DNA of 64,000 bases from Lasiosphaeris hirsuta (lineage: Eukaryota; Ascomycota; Sordariomycetes; Sordariales; Lasiosphaeriaceae), in contig JAUKUA010000001.1 in assembly GCA_030549175.1 (NCBI GenBank), positions 806,001 to 870,000 on the forward strand, read 5' to 3'. The notes beneath the pieces were generated by a model. It searched no databases. It saw nothing but the letters and a program-made list of their open reading frames with translations, and had not been told where the DNA came from. Positions 46,819 through 56,623 of this stretch are shown one piece after another. The translations under genes and the position numbers were made by a program. The first letter of the stretch is position 1. Each line of letters opens with the position of its first letter.

Positions 46819-48110
46819 GATGAAATGTGTGGAGGAGTGCCCGGCACCCTCCGCTCATGCAACTGGTCGAGGGTAAGCAGGATGATTGCGAACGCCCAAC
46901 CTTACACCGATAATAAAATATGATTCCCCTGTCCAAATTATCCTAGGAACACTGTGGCCGTGGGATGGGATGTCTGCCAGTCTCAAGGGAGCGAAGAAGC
47001 ATTGTGAGCCGAGGGCCGAGGGCTCCCTTTTTGACTTGGCAGTGGTGAGGATGCTGCTTTATACCTACTCACCCTTCAAGGGAAGAGTTGCTGAAGGCTG
47101 TGGCTAGCTGCAGTCTGGCCCTTGCCTTTGCCCCACATTAAATGTGGCTGTCCCGCCTCCACCAGCCACAAAGTCCAATGCTAGCCGGGGCAGCTCAAAC
47201 CCATTTGGGAGCCCCACCACAACAGGAAAAAATCGTCGAACTTTGTTGCCCATCTCTCCCTCTTCTTCCCAATCGTTCTTCCGAGACCGAGAAAACTCGT
47301 GAGCGTTTCCTATAATTTCAGCCCTCAAGCTTCCTCTTTCTTCTCTTTCCTCTCACCATACAAGCCTTCCTGCCTTTGCTGGCAGGAAGCTGTCCCATCC
47401 GACATCTTAACAGTACAACGTTCGTCTGGATGCTGGCTTGAATGGTAAGCGCAAACATTTCCTTCTCACTCCTCCTAAATGATGAATTCAATCGTGTCGC
47501 CCCTATCAGACCGAACATTTGGTGATAGACACTGTCAAGCCAAACGACTATTCTGATTACTCCAATCCTTAGCACTGAACAAATTTCCGACTTGTTTTGG
47601 GCCTCTGCTAACGGAATCACAGTGTCTAGCTTTGCTTGCGACCAATTCGTACGCATCCACTCTACTTCTCTTGCCCTCTTCTAGCGATTCACATGATGTC
47701 GAAAATTATTGTACCAATTCCAATTCCGAAAATACATGACGGAAAAACTATTCCCTGATTCATCGCCTTCGTAATTGTCATAGATCCACCCGGTCGTTGG
47801 CATTGAGGCTAACACAGCACAAAGATCTCTGCGCAACAGAGTAATGCAAGCTGGCTGGAGTGTACTTGTCTTCAACACCCCAGTCAGCTGAGGATTTGGT
47901 CTTTCAAAGGTAGGAAACATTTTTCCCCTTTCAAAACACAACAAAGTGGCAATATGATGAACTCCTTTATATTCCATGCTAATGCTGAATACCCCCATGT
48001 GGAGACGTATAAAGTCTTTTCATCTTTCAACTGACCCTTGCCCCTCGATCAATCACATCAAATATGCTCTTTATCAAGTTCTTCGCTGACCCCTTCAAGA
48101 CACAGGAATC
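46819..48110. other. Intergenic DNA upstream of NC2-beta
   Basis: About 1.3 kb with the NC2-beta promoter at the left and the 3' region of the short-chain dehydrogenase gene at the right, both minus strand. The segment 47400-48060 is AT-richer than average. Open frames (for example minus 47318-47656 and 47681-47998) lack recognisable domains. No repeats or RNA genes seen. Confidence 0.45.
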
Positions 48111-49032
48111 TCAAAGCTCAATTCGGTACTCGGCAAGATCCGGCGCATTCCAGCTATCACAATTAGCAGACGAACTTGTAGTAAGTGTAATGAGTGATAC
48201 CAACTTGACGTATTTTCCGGAAAGCTCTGGCTTGGCTTCAAGTGCGAGCTGGGCGATGAAGTTTCCTGGCCATTCTGGCTTGTTCAGCTTGCCCTCCTCG
48301 AAAACCGCCTTGAAGTCCGCGTAATCCTCTGGTGCCATTGCTGTTGCAGCGCCACCCTTCTCGCGAATCTCCTTTTGCATGTCTGTGTCAACGCGGCCAG
48401 GGCTGACAGCTATTGCAACAATGGCTGGTTCCTCTACAGCAAGATGCTGGCAGATCGAGTTCATGGCCGCCTTTGAAGAACCATAGGCTCCCCATGAAGT
48501 GTAAGCATGCAGCGCGGCACCAGATGACACGAAGATGACACGGCCCTTGGTGACCCGTAAGTGAGGAATCGTTTCCTTGACCTTGTAGACGGTTAAACAA
48601 CCACTCTAGACGAACAACCAAAAGACTTACCAGAGCAAGTGCACTGAAAACATTGGCTTCGTAGAGCTGCTTCCACTCATCAATAGAGGAATTCTCTAGG
48701 CGTGTCATGGGAGCGAGCATTGCATGGTTGATCACCAGGCCATTGAGTGTGCCGAACGATGTGAGTGCCAGCTGTGCAGCTTTCGACGCGGTCTGTATGC
48801 GATCAGTTAGGCATGTTCAATTTCGGATTGGAACAGGGATGCCTACGTCTGGGAGCGTTAAGTCCGCAGCGAGATACTCGACTTGCGAAGGGAACTGTTC
48901 TTTCAGGGCCTTGAGCTGGTCAGTCGATCTTGAGACAAGAACAACCTTGTTAGATTGCTTGAGCAGAAATTTTGCAACGGCCAGGCCAATGCCTCGGTTC
49001 GCGCCCGTAACAATGATAACTTTGGAACCCAT
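48111..49032 (-). CDS. Short-chain dehydrogenase/reductase (Irc24 / benzil-reductase-like)
   Basis: NAD(P)-dependent oxidoreductase of the classical SDR fold. Four exons, 49032-48847, 48792-48631, 48581-48205 and 48153-48111, give 255 residues. The cofactor motif TGANRGIG is at the N terminus (MGSKVIIVTGANRGIG). The NNAG position reads NHAM, a departure from consensus. The catalytic Ser is in IFVSSGAAL and the YxxxK pair in GAYGSSKAAM. The PGRVDTDM segment matches the family. The ATG at 49032 follows from the Rossmann start. The last intron (48154-48204, 51 nt, donor GTTGGT) is a multiple of three and contains no stop. Splicing it gives a family-like end (KYVNWNAPDLAEYR), retaining it inserts 17 residues. 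The substrate is unknown. Shares a 376-bp divergent promoter with the oxidoreductase at 49409. Confidence 0.9.
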
Positions 49033-49408
49033 CTTCAACTATCATGTGTAAGAAAATTGACTTGAGCTCTCTGGGTATCGTTTGGAAGTGTTACACAGCA
49101 ACTTCCTTTTATATCCGTAAAGAAAAGAATTGCCCTAGTCAAAGATTTGCGCGTAATCCACTGAGATGGATGCTGGGTGGGGTAGCTTTACTAACCAGCT
49201 GGCTAGGAACCGCCTGTTTGGTTGCCGCAGCTGCAACAAGCACAGCAGCCAGCCGGCTTTCTACTCTGAAGGCGTGTAGGTAGTGAGCTCATGAGGGGTT
49301 AGCGGGGTCTAATGCTCATGCTTAGAAGCCAAGCAAAGCTTCATTGCTGCATCCTTTCATGTCTTTATTAACCTCGCAACAAACTGTGCCCGCCCACTCG
49401 GAGTAATC
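49033..49408. promoter_or_regulatory. Short shared divergent promoter
   Basis: Only 376 bp separate the start codons of the short-chain dehydrogenase (minus) and the FAD-dependent oxidoreductase (plus). Both promoters must lie in this stretch. I could not identify a specific regulatory site. Confidence 0.5.
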
Positions 49409-50650
49409 ATGTCAAACACCGTGATCCTCGGGGTCGGCATCATCGGCGTCTCTGCCGCCTACTACCTCTCCGACCACCAACCCCCGTTCTCCATCCACCT
49501 CGTCGAACCGGCCTTGGAGCTCTTCTCCTCAGCATCCGGTTATGCTGGCGGCTTTCTAGCCAAGGACTGGTTTACGTCCGCGGCTGCAGATCTAGGGGCC
49601 TTAAGCTACGAGCTACATAGGAAACTCGCCGCGGACCACGCGGGCAGGGAGACGTGGGGATACACAGCCACCACCTCGGTCAACTACGCGACGGCTTCGC
49701 CTAGGGCCCGCGGCGCGAGGGGGGATGACTGGCTTAGGACGGGGACGAGTCGGGCGGAGATGGCGCCCGGGTCGTCCCCTGGGAGTGTGCCGCCGTGGCT
49801 GAGTAGGACGGAGGGGGATTGTGTGGAGGGGATCAGTCCAGAGGGGATGACAGCGCAGGTGGATCCGCTGCGGTTGTGTCGGTTTTTGTTGAACGAGTGC
49901 CTGCGCCGTGGAGTGCGGCTGCATCATCCTGCTGAGGTGCTCTCGACCAGTGTCGATTTCAGAGGCGAGCTGGCCAGCGTGCGGATTGCGGATACGAAAA
50001 CTGGGACCAAGACCGACTTGCCGTGCACCCGGATCGTCATCGCGGCGGGGGCCTGGTCGGGACAAGCGTTCAAGGAGCTGTTTCCACACGTGAAGGGGAG
50101 GCTCCCTATCGGGAGCCTGGCTGGGCATTCGATCATTGTGCGATCACCGAGATGGAGGGGAGGAAACGAAGAAGGATGCCATGCGGTTTATACGACCTAT
50201 GACGCCGAGGGCTTCTCGCCCGAGGTCTACGCGAGACTTGGGGGCGAGATATATATTGCAGGGCTGAACTCTACAGATATTCCTCTGCCACCTCTCCCCG
50301 GGCAGGTAACGCTGCTGCCAGAGGCAATTGCGAAGCTCAGAACTACAGCGAGAAAGCTGCTTGGACCTTCGGGCTCAAACGCCGATAGTGACGATGGCGT
50401 CGAGGTTGTCCGGGAAGGCCTTTGCTTCCGGCCGGTCACGCCACGGGGCATGCCGATTATTTCAAGGATCCCGGACGAAGATCTTGGGATGGCTACAAGG
50501 TCCGGAGCCGAAGGGGGTGTTTTCCTCTGTTCCGGTCATGGTCCTTGGGGAATCTCCCTGAGCCTTGGCACCGGGCTCGTGGTGTCCGAGATGGCTCAGG
50601 GGCGAGATCTGAGTGCCGATATCAGCGGTCTTGGACTCCAGATGAAATAA
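49409..50650 (+). CDS. TDA3: FAD-dependent oxidoreductase, TDA3-like (DAO family)
   Basis: A single exon encodes 413 residues. The dinucleotide-binding motif is at the very N terminus (VILGVGIIGVSAAYYL, GxGxxG). It is followed by an acidic residue in LVEPAL and an ASGYAGGFLAKDWF segment that is characteristic of the yeast TDA3 / fission-yeast SPAC1F5.03c group of amine-oxidase-like FAD proteins. Further family signatures are AQVDPLRLCRFL, RIVIAAGAWSG (second FAD contact) and the C-terminal FRPVTPRGMPIISR and CSGHGPWGISLSLGTGLV. Yeast Tda3 is linked to endosome-to-Golgi traffic, with its chemical substrate unknown, so the physiological role here is open. The ATG at 49409 immediately precedes the Rossmann strand, so the start is secure. 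Confidence 0.9.
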   Translation: MSNTVILGVGIIGVSAAYYLSDHQPPFSIHLVEPALELFSSASGYAGGFLAKDWFTSAAADLGALSYELHRKLAADHAGRETWGYTATTSVNYATASPRARGARGDDWLRTGTSRAEMAPGSSPGSVPPWLSRTEGDCVEGISPEGMTAQVDPLRLCRFLLNECLRRGVRLHHPAEVLSTSVDFRGELASVRIADTKTGTKTDLPCTRIVIAAGAWSGQAFKELFPHVKGRLPIGSLAGHSIIVRSPRWRGGNEEGCHAVYTTYDAEGFSPEVYARLGGEIYIAGLNSTDIPLPPLPGQVTLLPEAIAKLRTTARKLLGPSGSNADSDDGVEVVREGLCFRPVTPRGMPIISRIPDEDLGMATRSGAEGGVFLCSGHGPWGISLSLGTGLVVSEMAQGRDLSADISGLGLQMK

Positions 50651-53600
50651 ATTCAAAGCAAATAGCCAGAGCAAGTCTAACGGGTCCGACCGGAGAATTG
50701 TCATGGATAAACTCAGATGGCCAAAGGTGAGATCTGACGTGGGTCAGAATCCTTCAGCCGAAATTTTAGCAATACACGTGCTACCGGCATGCACGATGGC
50801 CGCCTCAATGACTTCCCGATGCCCGTTGGTGGTGGGTGTCACTTGTCTGAAGTTGACGACGGCCAGTGCGATCATGGATCTCGAGCACGGCACAGTGCCC
50901 ACATATCCGTGGGCACAGAAGGGACAGTGCCCCGGGACGTCCCGTCTCTCCCCTATCTCACCCACGGTTGGGCCTAGCGTGGATCTGGCTCCCCGTCCCT
51001 AGGTTTTTGGTGGTGGTCTTCTGTGTCGCTTACAAGCACCGAGCACTGCTAATATCAACTTCTCACCCGCCTCCTAAAGATATCGATGATTCGACATTCC
51101 GTATCAGGGATCGAAGCGCAACGCCAGCGCATCTAGAAATGACGCGTCTGGCTGGCGGCTGGCAGTGGTTGATGGCCGCATACGAAGTACCATCGATTAA
51201 ATGATTAACTATTCCTAAGCCGAAGCGCCTCAACAGCGGTTAAGCAAAAATTAATCTTGGAGCGGCTCACCCAGGATGCCGGGGTCGATATGATTGCTAG
51301 TGTTAATACCCGACACACTCTTGGATTGTTCATGCCATGACAGCCCGACATGATTGCAAATCACTCACCTCGCATCCATCGAAATGTTTGCTTCTGGGCA
51401 CTGGAGGCATACTCGACCACTCATAGAGAATGCTGTCTAGCTGCGCCTGGGGACGCCAGGAACAGCATGCGCATGAGGCATGGCAGCGTCGCAAGCACAA
51501 GCACAGCAACGTCACAGGCCGGCATCGTCGGTGTTCCTATCTGGTGGACGGTTAGGATTGTTTCCCCTCTTCTTGTCTCTCGAATGGGGAAGACGCTGGC
51601 CGCTACTGTGGGTTTGCCCGCATCCCCTGCAGAGAATGCAGAAGTGCTCTGGCGTCGCGCAATGAGAAGACTTTCCAGTCATGATGGTGGCAGCAGCAGC
51701 ACGGAAGCCAGAAGCACAGAAGAGCGTCCGAGGGCACGGGTGGTGAGGGGGGATGCAGTGAACGGGGCAGGGAAGAAGACCAATCACAGGCAACTTCTTG
51801 CCGCCCACAACCCTTGTCGACGAGCTCCCACCACTCCATAGCAGGCACTCGCATCACGACTTCTCTCCCTGGTGTTCCCACAAGCCCCACTGTTTGCCAG
51901 AGCTCCAAAGCGGCCAGGGCTGCCAAGGTGCCTGCTCTCCCTGCTGTTGCCAAGACGAGACGACTTCCGGGTCGCCATTCGCTCGAGTCCGTGGTGCCAT
52001 TTGTGCCATTTTTGTACCAAGCTCGACCATCACCACAATTCTTGAACGCGATTTGACGCCCTTCTGCTTGGTCCCCCCCTTTTGCTTCCCTAAACCCCTA
52101 TAGCACTGTGTGCTATCGTCAAGTAGTTTGCATGATGATGCTTTCTCTATCCACCCATTATCAAGACTATCGAGAGATACCCGGTCTTTGCTGGTCCAGC
52201 TCAGTCAGTGACAGACCTTGCAATGCCTGCAATTGCGACGGGGCGCTGAAGCGACCTAGCGATGGCCGCCTGCACGCAAGAGAGTCGTGATGGATGGCGG
52301 ATGGACGGCGCTGACGAAATCCCGAACCCCTGCTACGGGGAATCGGGGGGGTAGCCCAGCAAGCAATTGCGAGCTCTCAGTGGCTGAGAGGACTCTGGGG
52401 GGCATCGATTGAGATGATGGCCATATTGGGGGGGGGGGGGGGGGGGGGGCTACACGCTTATTCTCAAAGTCGGGCTGGAAATCTCACCCCCACCTCTCCC
52501 TCGCTCGCTATCGAATTGTCACACCAAGCACCACACATACGAGGGGACAGATTCTGTGCTCGCTCACGCTTCTCCTCTCTTCTCCGGTTGCTGCTCTGGC
52601 TGCTTTCCACTAGCTCTTGCTCCCCAGCCCAGCGTTGTCACGAGCGCTTGCAGAGAACAAGAAGGCAATAGCTGTGCTCGCATCACACAGCCCGTCTGTC
52701 GCTTCGCCGTCACCTCAGTTCACGGCCCGGTCATTTTCCCTAACGAACCTAACGAACAGACGGCCGAAGCCCGTTGGCTACAGCGTCGACTCCGCATGCA
52801 CGCACGTTGCTGGCTGCGTCCCTGTGGTTCTGCCCTTCTGCTGTGTCAGCTGTTTTGGTCCTCTGCTCTATAAACAGTCAGCACTGCCGGTGCCGTTGAC
52901 CTGCTCGTGCTTCTTGGTCGTGAAACCCGAGCGGGATTCGCTGGCGAGTCTGCGCAACGGCCGAAGGGGCTGACGGCTCACAGCCCGTAGCTCGTACAGC
53001 ACAACACAGCATCTGGATAAGGGAAAGCAGTGAGAGTGTAAGAGTGAGAGTCAATATACTATTAGTGTGCATCAAATCCGGAAGTCTTGGGTCGGGTCGA
53101 GGCCTGGCGCCCGCTACGCTCTGCAGGACTGCCGAGCAAGCCAAGGTGGGACTGTGTGACATGCAGGCCTGCAGCAGCGGGGATCCCTCCAAGTCCCTGC
53201 CAGCCAATATTAAAGTCCGCTCAACCGCTGGGCCTCGTGCCGTCCACATCTTCACCTGAGCTCCCGTCTACCCAGACCTAAGCTTTCCCACCTCTTGCTT
53301 AACTGGCTGGACATCGTAGTCGGCGCGCCTCCGACTATCTCGATCTAGCACGCAACAGGAAGCGGAAAAGGGGACAAATCTGGCCTCACTGTCGAACCCG
53401 ACTTTGCGGTATCATTCTCGACCGAACTGTCGGCGCCTGGTGAATCTGCGTGACGAGCTTCGCAGCTCGGCGCATCCGCACACCTTGATACCTCGCCAAA
53501 ACAACAGCATCACGGAAAAAGCCAAGCGCCGCTCCTCAGGTCTCCCCCACCGCGGTCACACTCCCCGAGTCTACCACCCCGCCGATTGAAGCACGGCGAC

Positions 53601-53920
53601 TATACCTTGCTGCTGCCAGTCACCAATATATCCCAACGCCATTCCCGAGCCGCCCCCATCCCCTCGTGGATCCTTTCCCTCTGTGGTTTCTTCTCCAGTC
53701 TTTCCTTCTTTGCTTCTCCATGGCTATGCTACGTGCCCTATAGGTTCCCTGATTCTAATTGGGGAATCTGGTATTCCCTGATACCCACGGCCTCGGCCCT
53801 CATCAACGTTGTTTAGCTGTTCACGCTACAGCTTGCTTCACAACACCGTGGTTGTGTTGTCTCGGGACACGCGCCTTCTCACCGGTTTTCAGTGTTGGAA
53901 CGCGTTCGCTCCGACCTCGG
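50651..53920. other. Long upstream region of the large ferric reductase gene
   Basis: About 3.3 kb with no supported gene. It holds a run of 22 G at 52428-52449. The last kilobase (about 52900-53920) probably contains the promoter and a long leader of the reductase gene. Within it the reductase frame is open from 53759, but those 54 codons look like leader. Multiple short ATG-led frames occur here and could act as upstream ORFs. No tRNA, transposon or repeat family was recognised. Confidence 0.45.
52428..52449. repeat. Homopolymer run of 22 G
   Basis: Twenty-two consecutive G residues. Such a run could form a G-quadruplex and is also prone to length error. It lies about 1.5 kb upstream of the large ferric reductase gene, and no function is visible. 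Confidence 0.85.
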
Positions 53921-56623
53921 ATGGCTTCACAGGTTCAGCCGGTGGTTGGCGCCACCAGGACATTCGGCGAGTTGGCTAAGCGCATATTTATCCCACTCAC
54001 GACAGATAGCCCGCCTGGCCTTGTTCAGGCTCTCACGGTGGATCCATGGACGCAGTCTGGGAAATATGCGCTAGGGTGGACGTACTTTGCCCTCGCCGTG
54101 CTAGGATTGACGATATTCGTGCGGATATGGCACTTTTGGCAAGACAAAATCAGGCAGGCGATATACAAGCAGGATATGGAGGAGCACTTCCGGAACCTGT
54201 ACAGCATGGATCCGGAGTGGGATAGGTCGGCGGCGTTGGCGACGGGGGCGACGAACGCGGAATCGAGGCGGCATTTCTTCCCCGAGGATCCCAAGGACGA
54301 AAAGAAGTTCAAGCCAAAAGCCCACTTCTCTTCAGTAGGCTTCGTCAACGACACACTGGCGCTATTCCGATGGGTATTCTACCGACCGATCCCGGATATC
54401 GTATGGAGGAAACATAGGTTCACCTTCGCTTCGGCCGCCGTTTTGTTTGCCGTCTTCATCGCCCTCTCGTTCGTAACGATTTTCTGCTTCCTCCAGCAAC
54501 CGCTCTACTGGCAGAGTATCCAATATGGATCCCCGCCTTTGGCCATCCGCGCAGGCATGATTTCCGTCGCCATGACGCCCTGGATCGTTGCGACGACAAT
54601 GAAGGCCAACCTCCTTACACTTATCACCGGCATTGGACCCGAGCGTCTCAATGTCTTCCACCGCTGGTTAGGCTACCTGTGCCTCTTCCTCGCGCTGGTC
54701 CACGCGATACCGTTTTATGTCCAACCGGTCTGGGAAGACGGCGGTATGGCAGTTTTTGAGACACTCTTCCCGCCAGGCAGCGGCATCATTTATGGCTCTG
54801 GAATTGCGTGCCTTGTTCCTCTTATTTGGCTTTGCGTTGCCTCCTTGCCTATCATTCGAAGAAAGGCATTCGAGATATTCGTCAAATTGCACGTGCCTGT
54901 CGGCTTCATCTATGTTGCGGTGCTCTTTTGGCACACCAAAAACTTCCTGATGTCTTGGGGCTACCTGGGCGCATCCGTGGCTATCCTGGTCATCTGCTAC
55001 TCGATGCGGTTGCTCAATTTGAACTGGGCGAAGCCATGGCGCATGTCGTTCCTAATCGGAGACGAGGCAGCTATCAACATCATGACGGAGAACGCTATCA
55101 AGATCACCGTCCCAACCCAAATGCGGTGGAAGCCAGGCCAGTATGTGTATCTACGCATGCCGGGTATCTCGATTTTCCAAAACCACCCGTTTACCATCTC
55201 CTCCCTCTGCAGCGAGGACTTCCCCTCGGAGTACGGCGAGGAATACCGGGACTGTGTGCTTGTTTTTCGGCCATACGGCGGCTTCACGCGCAAGGTTCTC
55301 GAGGCCGCCATCGATAAGGGTCCATTCCACACCTACCGAGCCTTCTTGGATGGGCCGTACGGCGGGATGCGCCGCGAGCTTGCGGCGTTTGACACGTGTA
55401 TTTTGATCGCAGGAGGTAGCGGTATCACGTCACTGATGTCTCAGTTGCTAAATCTGATCAAGCGTATGCGCGATGGGAAAGCCATCACCAAGAAGATTGT
55501 TGTAGTCTGGGCCTTGAAGCGACTCGAGGCTATGGATTGGTTCCGTGAGGAGTTGCGCATCTGCCGCGAGGCGGCGCCGCCTGAGAGCGTCACCTGCAAG
55601 TTCTTCGTGACGGCTGCAGTTCGCCAACCTCCCAACGCGGTTGCAGGTGTGCATGGTCGCGCACCTCGACCGCTTAGCCACATGTTCCACGACAAGCTGG
55701 ACGGCTTTGTCGCCGGGATCGCCAGTAAGCGCAACAGCGCGCTGATCATGGCCGAGGCACAAGGTGACCCCGAGAGGGAACGGGAGCTACGTGCCGAAGA
55801 CGAAGACCGTATTACCGCATTGCCCCAACAAAAGTACCTCCAGCCACATAACATTCCGCCGCCGCCGCCGGGCCCGCCGCCAAAAAACAAGACATCGGTC
55901 GCGGAGGAGACACTGCGCAGGCTCGAGGGCCGCGACAGCGAGTCTCACCACAAGCAAGATAGTGTCTCATCATCGGCTAGTGGTAAGGAGGGGAAGAAGA
56001 AGGAGGGTGAATTTCACTTCCCACCACTTGCGCCACGGGCCGACAAGGCTCCGCACTTTAATTACGCGCCAGCGGCTGGCCGGCAGCGCTACAGCCAGAT
56101 ATTGTCTGGGACGGATGCAGAGGGACGGCCAAGTTACGTAGGGAGTGGAGACAGCGAGGAGAGGAACGACCAAGAAGAGAGCGGCCCGTCGACATTACAA
56201 CCACCAGCGCCAATCCGGCCGCCGGAGCTCGCACACCTACGGACCGACGTGGGAGGTGTTTCGCAGCCACCGCGACCAACAAGCACATTTGGGCCGCCGT
56301 CGGGATTTGACTTTGGCTTCCCTGGGACGCCGACTGAATTCCAGCGGTCGTTGATGCGGTTCGCATTCCCGATACCCCACGAGATCGATGGCGGGTGGAG
56401 TGTCGAGTATGGTCGGCCCGATCTCGGGTACATGCTCAAGGAGTGGGCGACGGGAGGGCCTGATGGGCGCGGCGTACTAGGCAGGCGAACAGCTGTATTC
56501 GTGTGCGGCCCGCCGGCGATGCGAGTGGGCGTGGCAAACACGGTGGCAAGGTTGCAGGCTGAGATTTGGGGAGATGATATGCTTGAGGAGATCTTCCTGC
56601 ATACAGAGAATTATGCTCTCTGA
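53921..56623 (+). CDS. Large ferric reductase / NADPH-oxidase-type flavocytochrome (900 aa)
   Basis: Membrane electron-transfer protein of the FRE/NOX superfamily, moving electrons from NADPH via FAD and two hemes across a membrane. One exon; ATG 53921 (MASQVQPVVGATRT) is preferred over the in-frame 53759. After an N-terminal helix at about 47-68 and a soluble loop, the ferric-reductase transmembrane domain carries the heme-ligand pairs H247/H261 (HRWLGY, LVHAIPF) and H324/H338 (KLHVPVG, FWHTKN), both H-x13-H. FAD-binding HPFTISS lies near 421 and NADPH-binding GGSGIT near 498. The terminal CGPPAM appears only near 862. Between them is a long low-complexity, Pro-, Ser- and charge-rich insert (about 610-800) including PPPPPGPPPKNK. 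The family is usually 550-750 residues, so the insert explains the size. Substrate unproven. Confidence 0.92.
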   Translation: MASQVQPVVGATRTFGELAKRIFIPLTTDSPPGLVQALTVDPWTQSGKYALGWTYFALAVLGLTIFVRIWHFWQDKIRQAIYKQDMEEHFRNLYSMDPEWDRSAALATGATNAESRRHFFPEDPKDEKKFKPKAHFSSVGFVNDTLALFRWVFYRPIPDIVWRKHRFTFASAAVLFAVFIALSFVTIFCFLQQPLYWQSIQYGSPPLAIRAGMISVAMTPWIVATTMKANLLTLITGIGPERLNVFHRWLGYLCLFLALVHAIPFYVQPVWEDGGMAVFETLFPPGSGIIYGSGIACLVPLIWLCVASLPIIRRKAFEIFVKLHVPVGFIYVAVLFWHTKNFLMSWGYLGASVAILVICYSMRLLNLNWAKPWRMSFLIGDEAAINIMTENAIKITVPTQMRWKPGQYVYLRMPGISIFQNHPFTISSLCSEDFPSEYGEEYRDCVLVFRPYGGFTRKVLEAAIDKGPFHTYRAFLDGPYGGMRRELAAFDTCILIAGGSGITSLMSQLLNLIKRMRDGKAITKKIVVVWALKRLEAMDWFREELRICREAAPPESVTCKFFVTAAVRQPPNAVAGVHGRAPRPLSHMFHDKLDGFVAGIASKRNSALIMAEAQGDPERERELRAEDEDRITALPQQKYLQPHNIPPPPPGPPPKNKTSVAEETLRRLEGRDSESHHKQDSVSSSASGKEGKKKEGEFHFPPLAPRADKAPHFNYAPAAGRQRYSQILSGTDAEGRPSYVGSGDSEERNDQEESGPSTLQPPAPIRPPELAHLRTDVGGVSQPPRPTSTFGPPSGFDFGFPGTPTEFQRSLMRFAFPIPHEIDGGWSVEYGRPDLGYMLKEWATGGPDGRGVLGRRTAVFVCGPPAMRVGVANTVARLQAEIWGDDMLEEIFLHTENYAL

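Noticed and set aside
53759..53920. 54-codon in-frame extension of the large ferric reductase
   Set aside because: Composition (scattered Cys, His, Trp) is unlike a protein N terminus. The Met at 53921 precedes family-like sequence.
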